Positions 8,658 through 18,009 of a stretch of DNA of 64,000 bases are shown here, in pieces. The stretch is taken from NCBI RefSeq assembly GCF_018139545.1, contig NZ_JAGSPJ010000003.1, forward strand, positions 186,001 through 250,000. Reading direction: 5' to 3'. The first letter of the stretch is position 1; every line of letters begins with the position of its first letter. The translations under genes were made by a program, and so were the position numbers. The stretch comes from Affinundibacterium fentianense. Its GTDB lineage: Bacteria > Pseudomonadota > Gammaproteobacteria > Burkholderiales > Burkholderiaceae_D. The notes below the pieces were generated by a model, which saw only the letters and a list, made by a program, of their open reading frames with translations, was not told the origin of the DNA and searched no databases.

Positions 8658-9887
8658 ATGCCTTTTTTTGCATATAAAGCGAGAAATTCGCGTGGCGATT
8701 TAGTGGAAGGTGTATTGGAAGGGGCCGATCGAGACGCCGTTGCAGGTCAATTGTTTGGACAAGGGATTTCACCCATTCAGATAGAGATCACGCAAAGCGC
8801 CTCGGGTGATCAAGAACTCAATTGGTGGCAGCGGATTTGGGAGCGAAAAGTCCAAGCTTTGGATGTGCAACTATTTAGTCGCCAACTGCATACTTTGATC
8901 AGGGCGGGGGTGCCCATTATGCGCGGCCTCACAAGCTTACAAGAATCTGCGATTAGTCGTAGTTTTAGGAATGTGATCCGTGATTTGCGTGAGTCACTTG
9001 ATTCCGGCCGTGAATTGTCCGCATCAATGCGACGTCACCCAGCGGTTTTTAGTCTGTTTTACGTCAGTATGATTAAAGTGGGCGAGATGACAGGGCGCTT
9101 AGATGCGATCTTTTTGCGTTTGTCCGAGCATTTGGAATTTGAGAGGGAAATGCGCAATCGCGTCAAAACGGCGCTGCGTTATCCGATGTTTGTGATTATT
9201 GTGATGTTTTTCGCCATCGTCATTGTGAATATTTGGGTCATTCCCATGTTTGCCAAAGTGTTTGCGGGGTTCAATGCTGAACTTCCCTTGATGACACGCG
9301 TGCTGTTGAACACCTCGAATTTTTTTGTGGCGTATTGGTGGGTCATGCTGTCGCTTGGAGTTGGGGCTGCAAGTTTGTTTCGTTCGTATATCAAAACAAA
9401 AGATGGTCGCTTTTGGTGGAATCGTCAGATTTTGCAATTTCCGATTTTTGGTCGCATTGTTTTAAAAGCGACCCTTGCTCGTTTTGCTCGAAGTTTTGCG
9501 ATTTCCAGTAAAAGTGGCGTACCGATAGTGCAGGCTTTGAGCGTGGTGGCAAGCACGGTGGATAATGCGTTTATTGCGAGCAGGATTGAGCAAATGCGCG
9601 ATGGAGTGGAGCGCGGCGAGAGCATCCTGCGTACGGCAAGCACGGCGAATGTATTCACGCCTGTTGTTCTGCAAATGATTGCGGTGGGCGAGGAGACCGG
9701 TGCAATCGACGAATTGATGGATGAAATCGCGATTATGTATGAAGGGGAAGTGGAATATGAGCTGAAAAACTTATCGGCGAATATTGAACCCATCTTGATT
9801 ATTGCACTGGGCTTTATGGTTTTGATTTTGGCACTTGGAATTTTCTTACCGATTTGGGATTTGGGACGAGTTGCACTGAGAAAATAA
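8658..9887 (+). CDS. mshG: MSHA pilus inner-membrane platform protein MshG
   Basis: 409 residues of the GspF/PilC family. Two copies of the T2SSF domain are seen (about 70-193 and 272-394), each with the LYVSMIKVGEMTGRLD- or LQMIAVGEETGAIDELMD-type motif. Membrane segments lie near residues 170-195, 215-237 and 373-398. It forms the inner-membrane platform that the MshE ATPase works on. The gene starts eight bases after mshE stops, so the two are one transcription and assembly unit. Confidence 0.94.
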   Translation: MPFFAYKARNSRGDLVEGVLEGADRDAVAGQLFGQGISPIQIEITQSASGDQELNWWQRIWERKVQALDVQLFSRQLHTLIRAGVPIMRGLTSLQESAISRSFRNVIRDLRESLDSGRELSASMRRHPAVFSLFYVSMIKVGEMTGRLDAIFLRLSEHLEFEREMRNRVKTALRYPMFVIIVMFFAIVIVNIWVIPMFAKVFAGFNAELPLMTRVLLNTSNFFVAYWWVMLSLGVGAASLFRSYIKTKDGRFWWNRQILQFPIFGRIVLKATLARFARSFAISSKSGVPIVQALSVVASTVDNAFIASRIEQMRDGVERGESILRTASTANVFTPVVLQMIAVGEETGAIDELMDEIAIMYEGEVEYELKNLSANIEPILIIALGFMVLILALGIFLPIWDLGRVALRK

Positions 9888-9945
9888 AAGATGTTGTATT
9901 TCTCTAGGGGCAAAGCGCAAGTTTACCGGGTTTTTCGACGATATT

Positions 9946-9954
9946 TGCTATGAT
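9946..9954 (+). promoter_or_regulatory. Candidate extended -10 promoter of the major pilin gene
   Basis: TG-C-TATGAT, an extended -10 element with 5 of 6 consensus bases, lies in the 138-base gap between mshG and the pilin gene, about 70 bases before the pilin ATG. No good -35 is seen at 16-18 bases. A private promoter would allow the major pilin to be made in excess over the assembly proteins. Confidence 0.45.
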
Positions 9955-10025
9955 GCAAGTAATTGGAAGATTTTTGTGCCTACGCTGTTGGTGTATTGGA
10001 ATTATTAACTTTTTTTGGAATCGCT

Positions 10026-10484
10026 ATGAAAAAGAATCAAACTGGCTTTACCCTGATTGAATTGATTGTCGTGATCACGATTTTGGGCTTGTTATCCGCG
10101 TATGCGTTGCCTCGCTTCGCGGCATTGCAAACTGAAGCGCGCATCGCTAAGATGAATGGTGCTTTGGCCTCATTAAAGTCGGGTGCCGCCTTGGCGCGAT
10201 CAATTCAATTAACCCAGCAACTTGCGGCGAATACCTCAATTGTCATGGAAGGCGCGACGATACCCATGGCGAACGGTTACCCAACGACTGCATTGACGGG
10301 CATTCCAGTGGCGGCGGGTTTGGCGACACCGGATTTTGTATTGACTGTGACCTCAGCAACGGTGTTTACGGTCTCCTCCGATGCGAATCATCCTAATTGT
10401 TCAGTGACTTACACCGTTCCTGTTGCGGCGGGTTCTCCCCCAACTTATAGCAATACTGGCTTAACAGCCGCAAACTGTGCTTGA
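10026..10484 (+). CDS. mshA: MSHA-type major pilin (type IV prepilin)
   Basis: 152 residues. A short class-III-type leader (MKKNQTG) precedes FTLIELIVVITILGLLSAYA, giving cleavage between G7 and F8 and the conserved E5 of the mature pilin. The rest of the N-terminal helix (LPRFAALQTEARIAKMNGAL) and the NGYP motif in the middle are typical of MshA/MshB pilins. Two cysteines near the C-terminus (PNCSVTY and ANCA) probably form the D-loop disulphide. The ATG at 10026 is chosen because the 21 residues upstream of it in the open frame do not fit a prepilin leader. Only one pilin of this type is present, so MshA and MshB are not separate here; the symbol mshA is the most likely equivalent. Confidence 0.88.
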   Translation: MKKNQTGFTLIELIVVITILGLLSAYALPRFAALQTEARIAKMNGALASLKSGAALARSIQLTQQLAANTSIVMEGATIPMANGYPTTALTGIPVAAGLATPDFVLTVTSATVFTVSSDANHPNCSVTYTVPVAAGSPPTYSNTGLTAANCA

Positions 10485-10578
10485 TTGGCGAGTTAGTCGG
10501 AACCTTTTAATCGAGCAGATTGAGAGGGCAGTACTTGTTTGCTTGAGATGGCATGTAAGTCACGCTTGATTTGCAGTG

Positions 10579-10610
10579 GAGCCTGTTGCGGAGCAATACG
10601 CAGCAGGCTC
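10579..10610 (+). terminator. Strong hairpin after the major pilin gene (attenuator or processing site)
   Basis: GAGCCTGTTGC (10579-10589) pairs with GCAGCAGGCTC (10600-10610) over 11 pairs with a single wobble, around a ten-base loop. Only a weak T-stretch (CTTTTGC) follows. It sits in the 197-base gap between pilin and mshC, where a partial terminator or an RNA-stabilising end would raise pilin mRNA over the minor pseudopilins. Confidence 0.5.
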
Positions 10611-10681
10611 TGATCGCTTTTGCTAGCCTATGCCTTGCTGTGCACAGAGTCTCTCAATGTATCGAATCGGCGTGGAATATT

Positions 10682-11197
10682 ATGCAAAGTCAAGGAATCT
10701 CACTGCGGCATTTTCAGATTAGTCAAACGCAGTCCCATGGTTTCACGATGGTCGAGCTGATTTTGGTCATTTTGCTTTTCGGCATATTGTCGGCGATTGC
10801 TATACCAAAGTTCACCGCAAAGACCGATTTTGATGCGCGCGGTTTCTACGATCAAACCCAAAGTATGCTCCGCTTTGCGCACAAAACAGCGATTGCACAA
10901 CGCCGCCCTGTTTGGGTGCAAATTAGTCAGGCTGCGGGGATCATGTGCTTGACTTATGTTCAAGTAAATGTCAATTGTCAATCGGATGGCGGCGCACCCG
11001 TGTATGCATCAGGTGAATCGAATTGGTATGTACAAACGGCACCCACCGATTTGCGCTTTGGCAGCTCGCCCAATTTCTCCTTTGACGCATTAGGACGAAT
11101 CAGTACAGGCACAACCATCAATCTTTCGATTTTTCAAAATTCGAGTACCTTAGTAGGAACCATCATCATCGAAGCTGAGACGGGTTATGTGCATTGA
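10682..11197 (+). CDS. mshC: MSHA minor pseudopilin MshC (GspH/FimT-like)
   Basis: 171 residues. The prepilin motif SHGFTMVELILVILLFGILS puts cleavage after G20 and the conserved Glu at +5, followed by IAIPKFTAKTDFDARGFYDQ, as in MshC/GspH-like pseudopilins. An ATG at 10682 with GGAAT just upstream gives a 20-residue leader; the open frame reaches back to a TTG at 10571, but that would put an unlikely 57-residue leader across the hairpin. It is expected to sit at the pilus tip or base and help initiate assembly. It overlaps mshD by 11 bases. Confidence 0.85.
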   Translation: MQSQGISLRHFQISQTQSHGFTMVELILVILLFGILSAIAIPKFTAKTDFDARGFYDQTQSMLRFAHKTAIAQRRPVWVQISQAAGIMCLTYVQVNVNCQSDGGAPVYASGESNWYVQTAPTDLRFGSSPNFSFDALGRISTGTTINLSIFQNSSTLVGTIIIEAETGYVH

Positions 11198-11759
11198 TAC
11201 CTTGAAACTCACTAAAACGAGACCTCTTCTCGGTATGCAAACTGGAGTTACTTTAGTCGAATTGATCATGTTCATGGTGATCATCGGCATTGCCGTGGTT
11301 GGAATAATGCGAATTATGAGTTTAACCAGTCTTGCTAGCACCGATCCCCTGCGCGAGAAGCAAGCACTCGCAGTAGCGGAGTCGTTACTAGAGGAAATTC
11401 AATTGCAATCGTTCACGTACTGTGATCCAGATGATGCGAATGCGATGACTGCACTCAATCCAGGCGCTTGTGCGAGTGGGCCGCAAGGCTTAGGGCCCAC
11501 TGCTGGCGAAACACGGTATGGTGTTCCACGCTTTGATCATGTTGCGGATTATCATAATTTTGAAATGAATCCTGCAGATCCGGTGAAGGATATGCAAGGA
11601 AACGTCATTGCTGGGCTAGAAGCTTATACGGTCAAAGTAACTGAAACCGAGGACTTAGGTGGAGATAGACTACAGATAGACATCAATGTGAGCATCGATA
11701 ATATTACAGTCAAATTAACTGGTTATCGGTATCGATACGCGCCAAGGGCAATTCCTTAA
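11187..11759 (+). CDS. mshD: MSHA minor pseudopilin MshD
   Basis: 190 residues. The prepilin signature reads QTGVTLVELIMFMVIIGIAV, with G-V rather than G-F at the cleavage site, which is common in MshD-like proteins. The following MSLTSLASTDPLREKQALAV and AESLLEEIQLQSF are hallmark MshD sequences. The start lies inside mshC, 11 bases before its stop, and mshO begins one base after this gene ends, so translation is probably coupled along the run. A minor pilin of the MSHA fibre. Confidence 0.87.
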   Translation: MCIDTLKLTKTRPLLGMQTGVTLVELIMFMVIIGIAVVGIMRIMSLTSLASTDPLREKQALAVAESLLEEIQLQSFTYCDPDDANAMTALNPGACASGPQGLGPTAGETRYGVPRFDHVADYHNFEMNPADPVKDMQGNVIAGLEAYTVKVTETEDLGGDRLQIDINVSIDNITVKLTGYRYRYAPRAIP

Positions 11760-11760
11760 C

Positions 11761-12603
11761 ATGAGCTATATGTCGAAATATCATCTTCAAGGTTTTACTT
11801 TAGTCGAGGCGATCATTGTGATTGTCTTGACTGGAATTTTGTCGGTGATCACCGCGAAGTTTATCACTCGGCCGATCGAGCAATATGGCGATTTGACGCG
11901 ACGTGCCGAGTTGACTGATGCGGCGAATTCCGCCGTGCGTCGAATGTCCCGTGATTTGCATTTGGCCTTGCCAAATAGTTTGCGGCAGCCGGGAGGTGCG
12001 TGTGTTGAGTTTTTAATGACCAAAGACGGAGGCCGATATCGTGCTGGCAGTCCAGGCAATGTAATGAGTTTTGACGCAACATCAGGAACGCAGTTTGATG
12101 TGATCGGTGGACTGAATGCGATTCCCGATAACGGTGATTTTATTGTTGTTTATAACTTGGGAATTCCTGGTGCAGATGCTTATGTCGCAAGTTATCGCGG
12201 TGTGGTCGACGGTAGTGCCAGCACACTTAACAGTATCAAGTTGTCGACCGCGATTCAAAACCCAATCGAATCACCTGCGAAGCGTTTTTTCGTGTTGTCG
12301 GGGAGTAGTCCAGCGGTCAGTTTTGTTTGCCAGGGGGCAGGTGTTGACGCGAAAGGCAATGGCACTGGGAAATTGTATCGCCAGGCAAATTATGCAGTCG
12401 CACCGGTCATCGCAGGTGCTTGTCCGACTTTTCCTGCGAACACAACGACAGCATTGTTATCGGAAAATATCGCCAGTTGTAGCTTCAACTATAGTAGCGG
12501 GGTGATGCAGCGAAGCGCGGTATTGTCGATACGCCTAGGTCTGCAAAAAGCAGGCGAGCTGGTGACGCTCTATCAAGATGTGAATATCAATAATGTTCCC
12601 TAA
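11761..12603 (+). CDS. mshO: MSHA minor pseudopilin MshO
   Basis: 280 residues. The leader MSYMSKYHLQG is followed by FTLVEAIIVIVLTGILSVIT, then RPIEQYGDLTRRAELTDAAN and RRMSRDLHLALPNS, the MshO/PulJ-like pattern. The C-terminal half is a beta-rich globular domain with several cysteines. It begins one base after mshD and runs 11 bases into mshP. Expected role: part of the minor-pilin complex that starts fibre assembly. Confidence 0.88.
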   Translation: MSYMSKYHLQGFTLVEAIIVIVLTGILSVITAKFITRPIEQYGDLTRRAELTDAANSAVRRMSRDLHLALPNSLRQPGGACVEFLMTKDGGRYRAGSPGNVMSFDATSGTQFDVIGGLNAIPDNGDFIVVYNLGIPGADAYVASYRGVVDGSASTLNSIKLSTAIQNPIESPAKRFFVLSGSSPAVSFVCQGAGVDAKGNGTGKLYRQANYAVAPVIAGACPTFPANTTTALLSENIASCSFNYSSGVMQRSAVLSIRLGLQKAGELVTLYQDVNINNVP

Positions 12604-13108
12604 GTTAGAAATGAATATCACTTTCACAGAATCGAAACGCACAGCACGGCAGAGCGGATTTTCTTTGGTGTCGGCGATTTTCTTATTGGTTATTTTTGCC
12701 GCACTAGGTCTGTTTATGCTGTCAATTTATTCCAGCCAACGTTCCACTGCAAATCAGGATGTGCGCGGTGTATTGGCTTATCAAGCAGCCAAGGCCGGAC
12801 TAGAGTGGGGGAGTTATCAAATTCTTTCTTTGGAAAATGCGCAAGTGGTGAATGCACTGTATGCTAATTGCAATCCTAGTATGGGAAGCCCAAGCTTTGC
12901 AGGCGCTTTAAGTAATTTTTCAGTTAACGTTAGTTGCGTGCAGACTTCCACTATTGAAGACGGAAATACAATACGGGTGTATACCTTAACCTCAACGGCG
13001 AGTGCGGGTACGGCGCCATCCAATGATTTCGTGGAGCGCCAAATGAAAGCAAGCATCAGTACTTGTCGATTAGGCGTTGCGGGATTGCCAGGGGATCAGC
13101 CTTGTTAA
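12593..13108 (+). CDS. mshP: MSHA biogenesis protein MshP
   Basis: 171 residues. QSGFSLVSAIFLLVIFAALG is a prepilin-like segment in which Glu at +5 is replaced by Ser, as is normal for MshP/PilX-type proteins. LAYQAAKAGLEWGSYQIL follows and is typical of the PilX/GspK-like helix. The gene overlaps mshO by 11 bases. The C-terminal part contains cysteines that may form a disulphide. It is probably a minor component at the pilus tip. Confidence 0.85.
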   Translation: MFPKLEMNITFTESKRTARQSGFSLVSAIFLLVIFAALGLFMLSIYSSQRSTANQDVRGVLAYQAAKAGLEWGSYQILSLENAQVVNALYANCNPSMGSPSFAGALSNFSVNVSCVQTSTIEDGNTIRVYTLTSTASAGTAPSNDFVERQMKASISTCRLGVAGLPGDQPC

Positions 13109-13173
13109 TCGCGCGCCGAGATGTCATATTAGTCACGCAATTGTTTCGATTTTTAGGTCTAGGTGCAACTAAA

Positions 13174-16100
13174 ATGAGACTGACGAAGGCTATTTGCCTA
13201 CAGCGATGTGTCGCGCTGCCATTTTCTCTGCTGTTTTGTGTAGCTGCCTTGTTCGGATCCCATACTGCTTGGGCTCAGACGATTGAGTTTAATAGCACGG
13301 GTGGTACGACCACGACTAATGGCTTGCATTTTTATATCGATCGGTCGAGTAAGATGCAGGTGCGTCGTGCAAATAACACAGGTCAAGTTTACAACCCCAA
13401 TTCGACTCCTACATCAAGTTTGACTAGTTTGGATAATGGCGTTTTTATTCGCGCAAATAATCTACTGTACGGCCCAACTCACACTGTTACAACATTTAAT
13501 CCCACTGGTGGCATGTATAGTAGTTATAGCATCACGGCCGCGAGCCCCGCTAACCCATCCACGCCAGGTGTGCAGCAAACAGCGACAAATTCGCTCGGGA
13601 TCACGAATGGTCCGCAAGTTTCCATTATTTGGAAATACACGACGCCGCTCGATTTTTTGACCGCAGAAGTCACTTTGACGATTCCCGCTGGCTTTGCAGT
13701 CAGCGCATCCAATCCGGTGCGTTACTACCATGTGTTCGACACCTATCTGGGCGGCAGTGATAGTGGTTGCGGTGTGAATGTGGCGGGGAGCAAACGTATC
13801 GTTGGAACCTATTCAAGTTTGGGGAATCCAACACCTTGTCCCGTCAGTACGTCTTTACCGACAGCGGGAACCATTGTTGAATCATTTCGAGAGCGTACGC
13901 CACCCAGTGCAGGCCCAGGCGTCATCGCGGTGAACAGCTTTAGCAGTTATTGTGCTGCGGGTTGGAGTACATTCTTTGTGAATGGTAGCCCTTATTGCTC
14001 GATGTTACAGCTGACCACGCCAACTTCAAGTACAGGGGCGATGAGTCAAACGATCACCACGACTTTGCAAGATACTGGGATTGGCATTGCGTATGATTTT
14101 ACGGCACCAGGAACCTATGTTTTCAGTTATGACTTTGTGATCGGTTCGACCGCAGTTCCGCCCTACGACCATCTTGAAATTCGTCATGATGGTAGTATCA
14201 ATTTGTGCCCAGAAAATTTGCAAGTATTAGCCTGTCTGTCTTCAACAGTGCCTTGTCCAGCTGGTAGCGAACTGAATTCTGGAACATTAACCGGGGCAAT
14301 TGCCTTATCGCCTGCGGCGTCAGGCGTGACATTCACTCCAAGTACTTTTTCGATTGGTGGAAGTAGTAGTACGTCGGGCAGTACCGCAAATATCATTTTG
14401 CAAGCGACGGCCGCATCCGCTGGTACATACAATCTCATCCCGACCGGATTGAGTGATACTCCTTTAAATGGAACACGTTGTGTTGTGAATGGTGTCGCGC
14501 AGTCGAACTGTCAACTGACCATCACTAATACGCCGTGTGTGAGTAATTTCGAGTGTATGGAAACTGGGGCCAGCTACAATAATCCGGTGACAGCGACGAA
14601 TCGAAATCCTCTCTACACTAAATTAGCGAATCGTGGTTTTCGATTTGATGTTGTGGCGTTACAAACGGGAGGCGCGATCGCCAATACCTACGCGGGGAAT
14701 GTTGTGGTTGAGCTATTCGATAGCAATGCTGCCCCATCCTGTTCGGCCGCGACCGCTATCACTTCGCAAAATCTCAGTTTTGTGGCGGCTGATAATGGTC
14801 GAAAAACCCTAGGATCCGATTTACTCTTAGCGGACGCCTACAAAAAATTGGGATGTCGTGTGCGAACGACTTCAGGCCCCGCTGTGACTGCTTGTTCTTC
14901 CGATCAGTTCACGGTACGCCCCCAGTCTTTTTCGACTATTAGCTCGAATGCTAATGCAGATAGTATTGGTGCCAGTGTGAGTGCAACGCCCATCGTATTG
15001 GCTGGTAACGATTTTAGTTTATTCGCAGATACTGGCGTGAAAGGCTATGATGGATTGCCGAAATTAGCGCCGAATTTAATCGACTGGCCAAATGTTCCTA
15101 GTGTTACTAATGGGGGAAGAGCTGCCCCCGGTGTGGGTAGTCTGACGGGGAATTTTAGTGTTGCAGCCAATCCGACGACTGGCAATGGTGCAAGTGGTGC
15201 GAGCTTTAAATATGATGAAACTGGGTATTTCCGCTTGCTTGCGCAGGCTGTGTACGACGATACTTTTGTTGCCAATTCTGGTTCAGCTGATAGTACAAAT
15301 AATGACTGCACGAATGATAGTTCGAATACTTTGGTCGGTGGTAAATACGGTTGCAAGTTTGCGAATATCTCATCAAGCAATCATTTTGGACGATTTATTC
15401 CACATCATTTCAAGATAACGACTTCGGCATCGACTCTAACGGAAGCTTGCCCTTCTGCCACGGGGTTTACCTATTTCGGTCAAGACGGATTTTCAACGAA
15501 TTTTAGTATCACTGCTGAAAATAGTAGCGGTAACAAAACGCAGAACTATACGTCAACGTTTGCAAAATTGAATACCACTGTGTATTCCAATTACCAATTT
15601 ACAATTGTCGGTGCGCCTGCTGGTGCGAGTCTCACAGCAGGAACCCCAGCACCAAGTGGCAGTTGGCTAGCAGGAATGGTGAATGTCACCGCGAAACATC
15701 AAATATCACGTCCATCAGCCATCAGTAATGAAACGCTCATTGCGCTGATGGCGGCGCCGACGGATGGGGAAGTACCCGCTGCGTCAGCGACAAGTATTGC
15801 AAGTACAAGACAACGATATGGTCGTTTAAAATTGCAAAGCGCATATGGCTCGGAGATGCTAGATTTGCCGGTTCCTTTCATCGCTGAATACCGCAACTCC
15901 AACATTTGGCTTAAAAATGTTGATGATAACTGTACACCAGTTGTTGCGCCCGTCGATGGACTAGGTGCGATCTTCTATTCACCTGAAACCGCGACGAATC
16001 ATTTAAGTGCAGGAGAGACGAATGCGAGTGTGAGCGCGACTGGCAAATTCCTCAATGGTGACGGGAAATTGAAGTTTTCAAAACCAGGTTCTGGAAATAG

Positions 16101-16248
16101 CGGCTATTTGGATCTCGATATCAATGTGCCTGATTGGTTAAAATTTCCATGGCGGGGTGGCGTGACGCCAATAAATCCGACAGCAAAAGTACAATTTGGT
16201 ACGTACAAAAAATCTAATCAAATTATCTATACACGAGAAATACATTAA
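13174..16248 (+). CDS. mshQ: MSHA-associated large exported protein MshQ (DUF6701-type C-terminus)
   Basis: 1024 residues. A signal peptide is seen (ALPFSLLFCVAALFGSHTAW, cleavage after AQ), which fixes the start at the ATG at 13174; an in-frame TTG at 13063 inside mshP is less likely. The mature part is Ser/Thr/Gly-rich and beta-predicted, with paired cysteines. From about residue 470 it matches the MshQ/DUF6701 pattern, for example the start CVSNFECMETGASYNNPVTA and the end segment LKFSKPGSGNSGYLDLDINV plus WLKFPW. By its size and position after the minor pilins it is a candidate tip adhesin, but this role is not proven in the family. A LamG-like domain seen in some homologues is not obvious here. 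Confidence 0.85.
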   Translation: MRLTKAICLQRCVALPFSLLFCVAALFGSHTAWAQTIEFNSTGGTTTTNGLHFYIDRSSKMQVRRANNTGQVYNPNSTPTSSLTSLDNGVFIRANNLLYGPTHTVTTFNPTGGMYSSYSITAASPANPSTPGVQQTATNSLGITNGPQVSIIWKYTTPLDFLTAEVTLTIPAGFAVSASNPVRYYHVFDTYLGGSDSGCGVNVAGSKRIVGTYSSLGNPTPCPVSTSLPTAGTIVESFRERTPPSAGPGVIAVNSFSSYCAAGWSTFFVNGSPYCSMLQLTTPTSSTGAMSQTITTTLQDTGIGIAYDFTAPGTYVFSYDFVIGSTAVPPYDHLEIRHDGSINLCPENLQVLACLSSTVPCPAGSELNSGTLTGAIALSPAASGVTFTPSTFSIGGSSSTSGSTANIILQATAASAGTYNLIPTGLSDTPLNGTRCVVNGVAQSNCQLTITNTPCVSNFECMETGASYNNPVTATNRNPLYTKLANRGFRFDVVALQTGGAIANTYAGNVVVELFDSNAAPSCSAATAITSQNLSFVAADNGRKTLGSDLLLADAYKKLGCRVRTTSGPAVTACSSDQFTVRPQSFSTISSNANADSIGASVSATPIVLAGNDFSLFADTGVKGYDGLPKLAPNLIDWPNVPSVTNGGRAAPGVGSLTGNFSVAANPTTGNGASGASFKYDETGYFRLLAQAVYDDTFVANSGSADSTNNDCTNDSSNTLVGGKYGCKFANISSSNHFGRFIPHHFKITTSASTLTEACPSATGFTYFGQDGFSTNFSITAENSSGNKTQNYTSTFAKLNTTVYSNYQFTIVGAPAGASLTAGTPAPSGSWLAGMVNVTAKHQISRPSAISNETLIALMAAPTDGEVPAASATSIASTRQRYGRLKLQSAYGSEMLDLPVPFIAEYRNSNIWLKNVDDNCTPVVAPVDGLGAIFYSPETATNHLSAGETNASVSATGKFLNGDGKLKFSKPGSGNSGYLDLDINVPDWLKFPWRGGVTPINPTAKVQFGTYKKSNQIIYTREIH

Positions 16249-16381
16249 GGTTTTAACACGATGTTTGCGACAACTTGCGAAGATTATTGAAAACAATCCG
16301 ACAACAAAAATAAGCTCAATCATTGACAAGATGCTCTTATTATCTTAACGTCAAGCAATATTGCTGAATTGGATTATACGC

Positions 16382-17332
16382 ATGGGATTCTTCTCAAAGA
16401 ATAAGAAAAAGACGGACTTGATGGCAATTCGCATTGCGAATGATGGCGTGTATTCTGCTTGTATCCGTCATGTGACAGGTAGTTTGCCAGCACTCGATTT
16501 CTTGGCGTTTTATCCGAATGACCAACAAACACAGGCCGCCCTGCTAGAACGTTTGGCGCGCGAGTCCCCCGCAAAACAAAAACGTTGTTTGTTGCAGCTG
16601 AATTCCCGAGATTATCAGTGGTTCGCGATTGATCATCTCAATGTTCCCGACACAGAATTACGCAGTGCGATGCAGTGGCGTTTGAAGGAACTCTTGGACT
16701 ACCCAGTTGAATCAGCGTATTTTGATGTGCTTAAAGTGCCCGGTGATGTGCAAAACGGTGGCCGCAATCAATCGCTTATTGCTATTGTGGCTGCGAACCA
16801 AACGCTGGCGAATTTTCAGCAATTATTTCATACCGCTAAGTTACCACTGGCTGTCATCGATGTCGCAGAACTTGCACAGAGAAATTGGTCGGTGTGCCTT
16901 GAGTCGCCTGGCCGAGGCTTAGCAATGCTAAGCTTTGATCAATACGGTGGCATGCTCACAGTGACTTTCAGTGGCGAACTTTATTTAGCGCGTCGTTTAG
17001 AAATTAATTTGTCTGACTTACAGCACGCTGATGAATCCGAGCGCACCGCGAGTTATGAACGGATTTCATTAGAATTGCAGCGATCATTGGATCACTTTGA
17101 TCGTCAGCATAATTACATTACGACCGAGAAATTAGTGCTAGCTCCGTTGGGACAGAGTGCATCGCCTTTGCGTGATTTTCTGACTGCGAATATGTACTTG
17201 CCAGTGGAGATTCTTGATCTATCCAGTTTGGTGCAAATGGATACGATTCCTGAACTTAAAGATGCGGCGCGGCAGGCCGCTTTCTTCTCGATCATTGGCG
17301 CAGCCTTACGTCAAGATGAGGTTGTAGCATGA
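16382..17332 (+). CDS. mshI: MSHA biogenesis protein MshI (PilM-like)
   Basis: 316 residues of the actin-like PilM/MshI type. The ATG at 16382 opens MGFFSKNKKKTDLMAIRIAN, the usual MshI start; a TTG at 16361 adds only seven residues. QWRLKELLDYPVESAYFDV and the later ELQRSLDHFDRQHNYITTEK are characteristic. It should be a cytosolic ring protein that links the ATPase to the inner-membrane alignment proteins. The stop overlaps the next start as ATGA (17329-17332). Confidence 0.88.
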   Translation: MGFFSKNKKKTDLMAIRIANDGVYSACIRHVTGSLPALDFLAFYPNDQQTQAALLERLARESPAKQKRCLLQLNSRDYQWFAIDHLNVPDTELRSAMQWRLKELLDYPVESAYFDVLKVPGDVQNGGRNQSLIAIVAANQTLANFQQLFHTAKLPLAVIDVAELAQRNWSVCLESPGRGLAMLSFDQYGGMLTVTFSGELYLARRLEINLSDLQHADESERTASYERISLELQRSLDHFDRQHNYITTEKLVLAPLGQSASPLRDFLTANMYLPVEILDLSSLVQMDTIPELKDAARQAAFFSIIGAALRQDEVVA

Positions 17333-18009
17333 GTCAACAGATCAACCTCTTGAATTTAGCACTGCTGAAGAAAAAAGATTTTTTTTCGGCGCTGAACTTA
17401 GTAATTGCTGCAAGCTTGAGCATAGGCCTCGTGGCGGTGATTTTTTTTGTGGTTCAGAAACAAACCGCCGAAGCAAAGCGCATCAGTACGCAGTCGACAG
17501 CACAGCTAGCAAATTTAAACGAGCAATTGAATAGTTTGCGGAATGCTGCGATACCGAAAGTCAAAAATCCCACTTTGGAAAAAGAACTCAACGCAATTGA
17601 AGCCGCGTTATTGCGTCGTCAGCAAATCGCCCAGATGTTGCAAAATAGTGAATTTGGTAATACCGATGGTTATTCGGCCTATTTGGCTGCGTTGGCAAAG
17701 CAAAGACCAGAAAATCTGTGGCTGACCGGATTTAGCATAGAGGGTGCTGGGCATGATTTAGTGATATCTGGACGTACTTTGGAGCCTGAATTGGTGCCAC
17801 AATATGTGACGCAGCTCAAACGCGAAAAGATCATGCAAGGGAAGACCTTCTCTACGCTACAAATGGAGCGTCCGCTGTTGCCATTACCGCCATCGACCAA
17901 TCCTAACGACGTCAAGAAAACACAGGAGTCAGCGATTTATCTTGAGTTCCAGTTGCACTCTACCGAGCTAAAAGAGAAGCAGGACACATCAGGAGGGAAA
18001 GTGAAATGA
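17329..18009 (+). CDS. PilN-like MSHA biogenesis protein (second MshI-type gene)
   Basis: 226 residues. It starts with SQQINLLNLALLKKKDFFS, the PilN-type cytosolic peptide that binds PilM-like proteins (INLL motif). One membrane segment follows at about residues 25-45 (LNLVIAASLSIGLVAVIFFV), then a coiled coil (about 50-105) and a small periplasmic domain. In Vibrio MSHA loci the equivalent gene is often called mshI2. It is translationally coupled on both sides by ATGA overlaps (17329 and 18006). Confidence 0.85.
   Translation: MSQQINLLNLALLKKKDFFSALNLVIAASLSIGLVAVIFFVVQKQTAEAKRISTQSTAQLANLNEQLNSLRNAAIPKVKNPTLEKELNAIEAALLRRQQIAQMLQNSEFGNTDGYSAYLAALAKQRPENLWLTGFSIEGAGHDLVISGRTLEPELVPQYVTQLKREKIMQGKTFSTLQMERPLLPLPPSTNPNDVKKTQESAIYLEFQLHSTELKEKQDTSGGKVK

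Noticed and set aside
9425-9913. 162-residue open frame antisense to mshG
   Set aside because: Lies fully over a well-supported gene, has Ile/Ser-rich sequence without family features, and no promoter or ribosome site.
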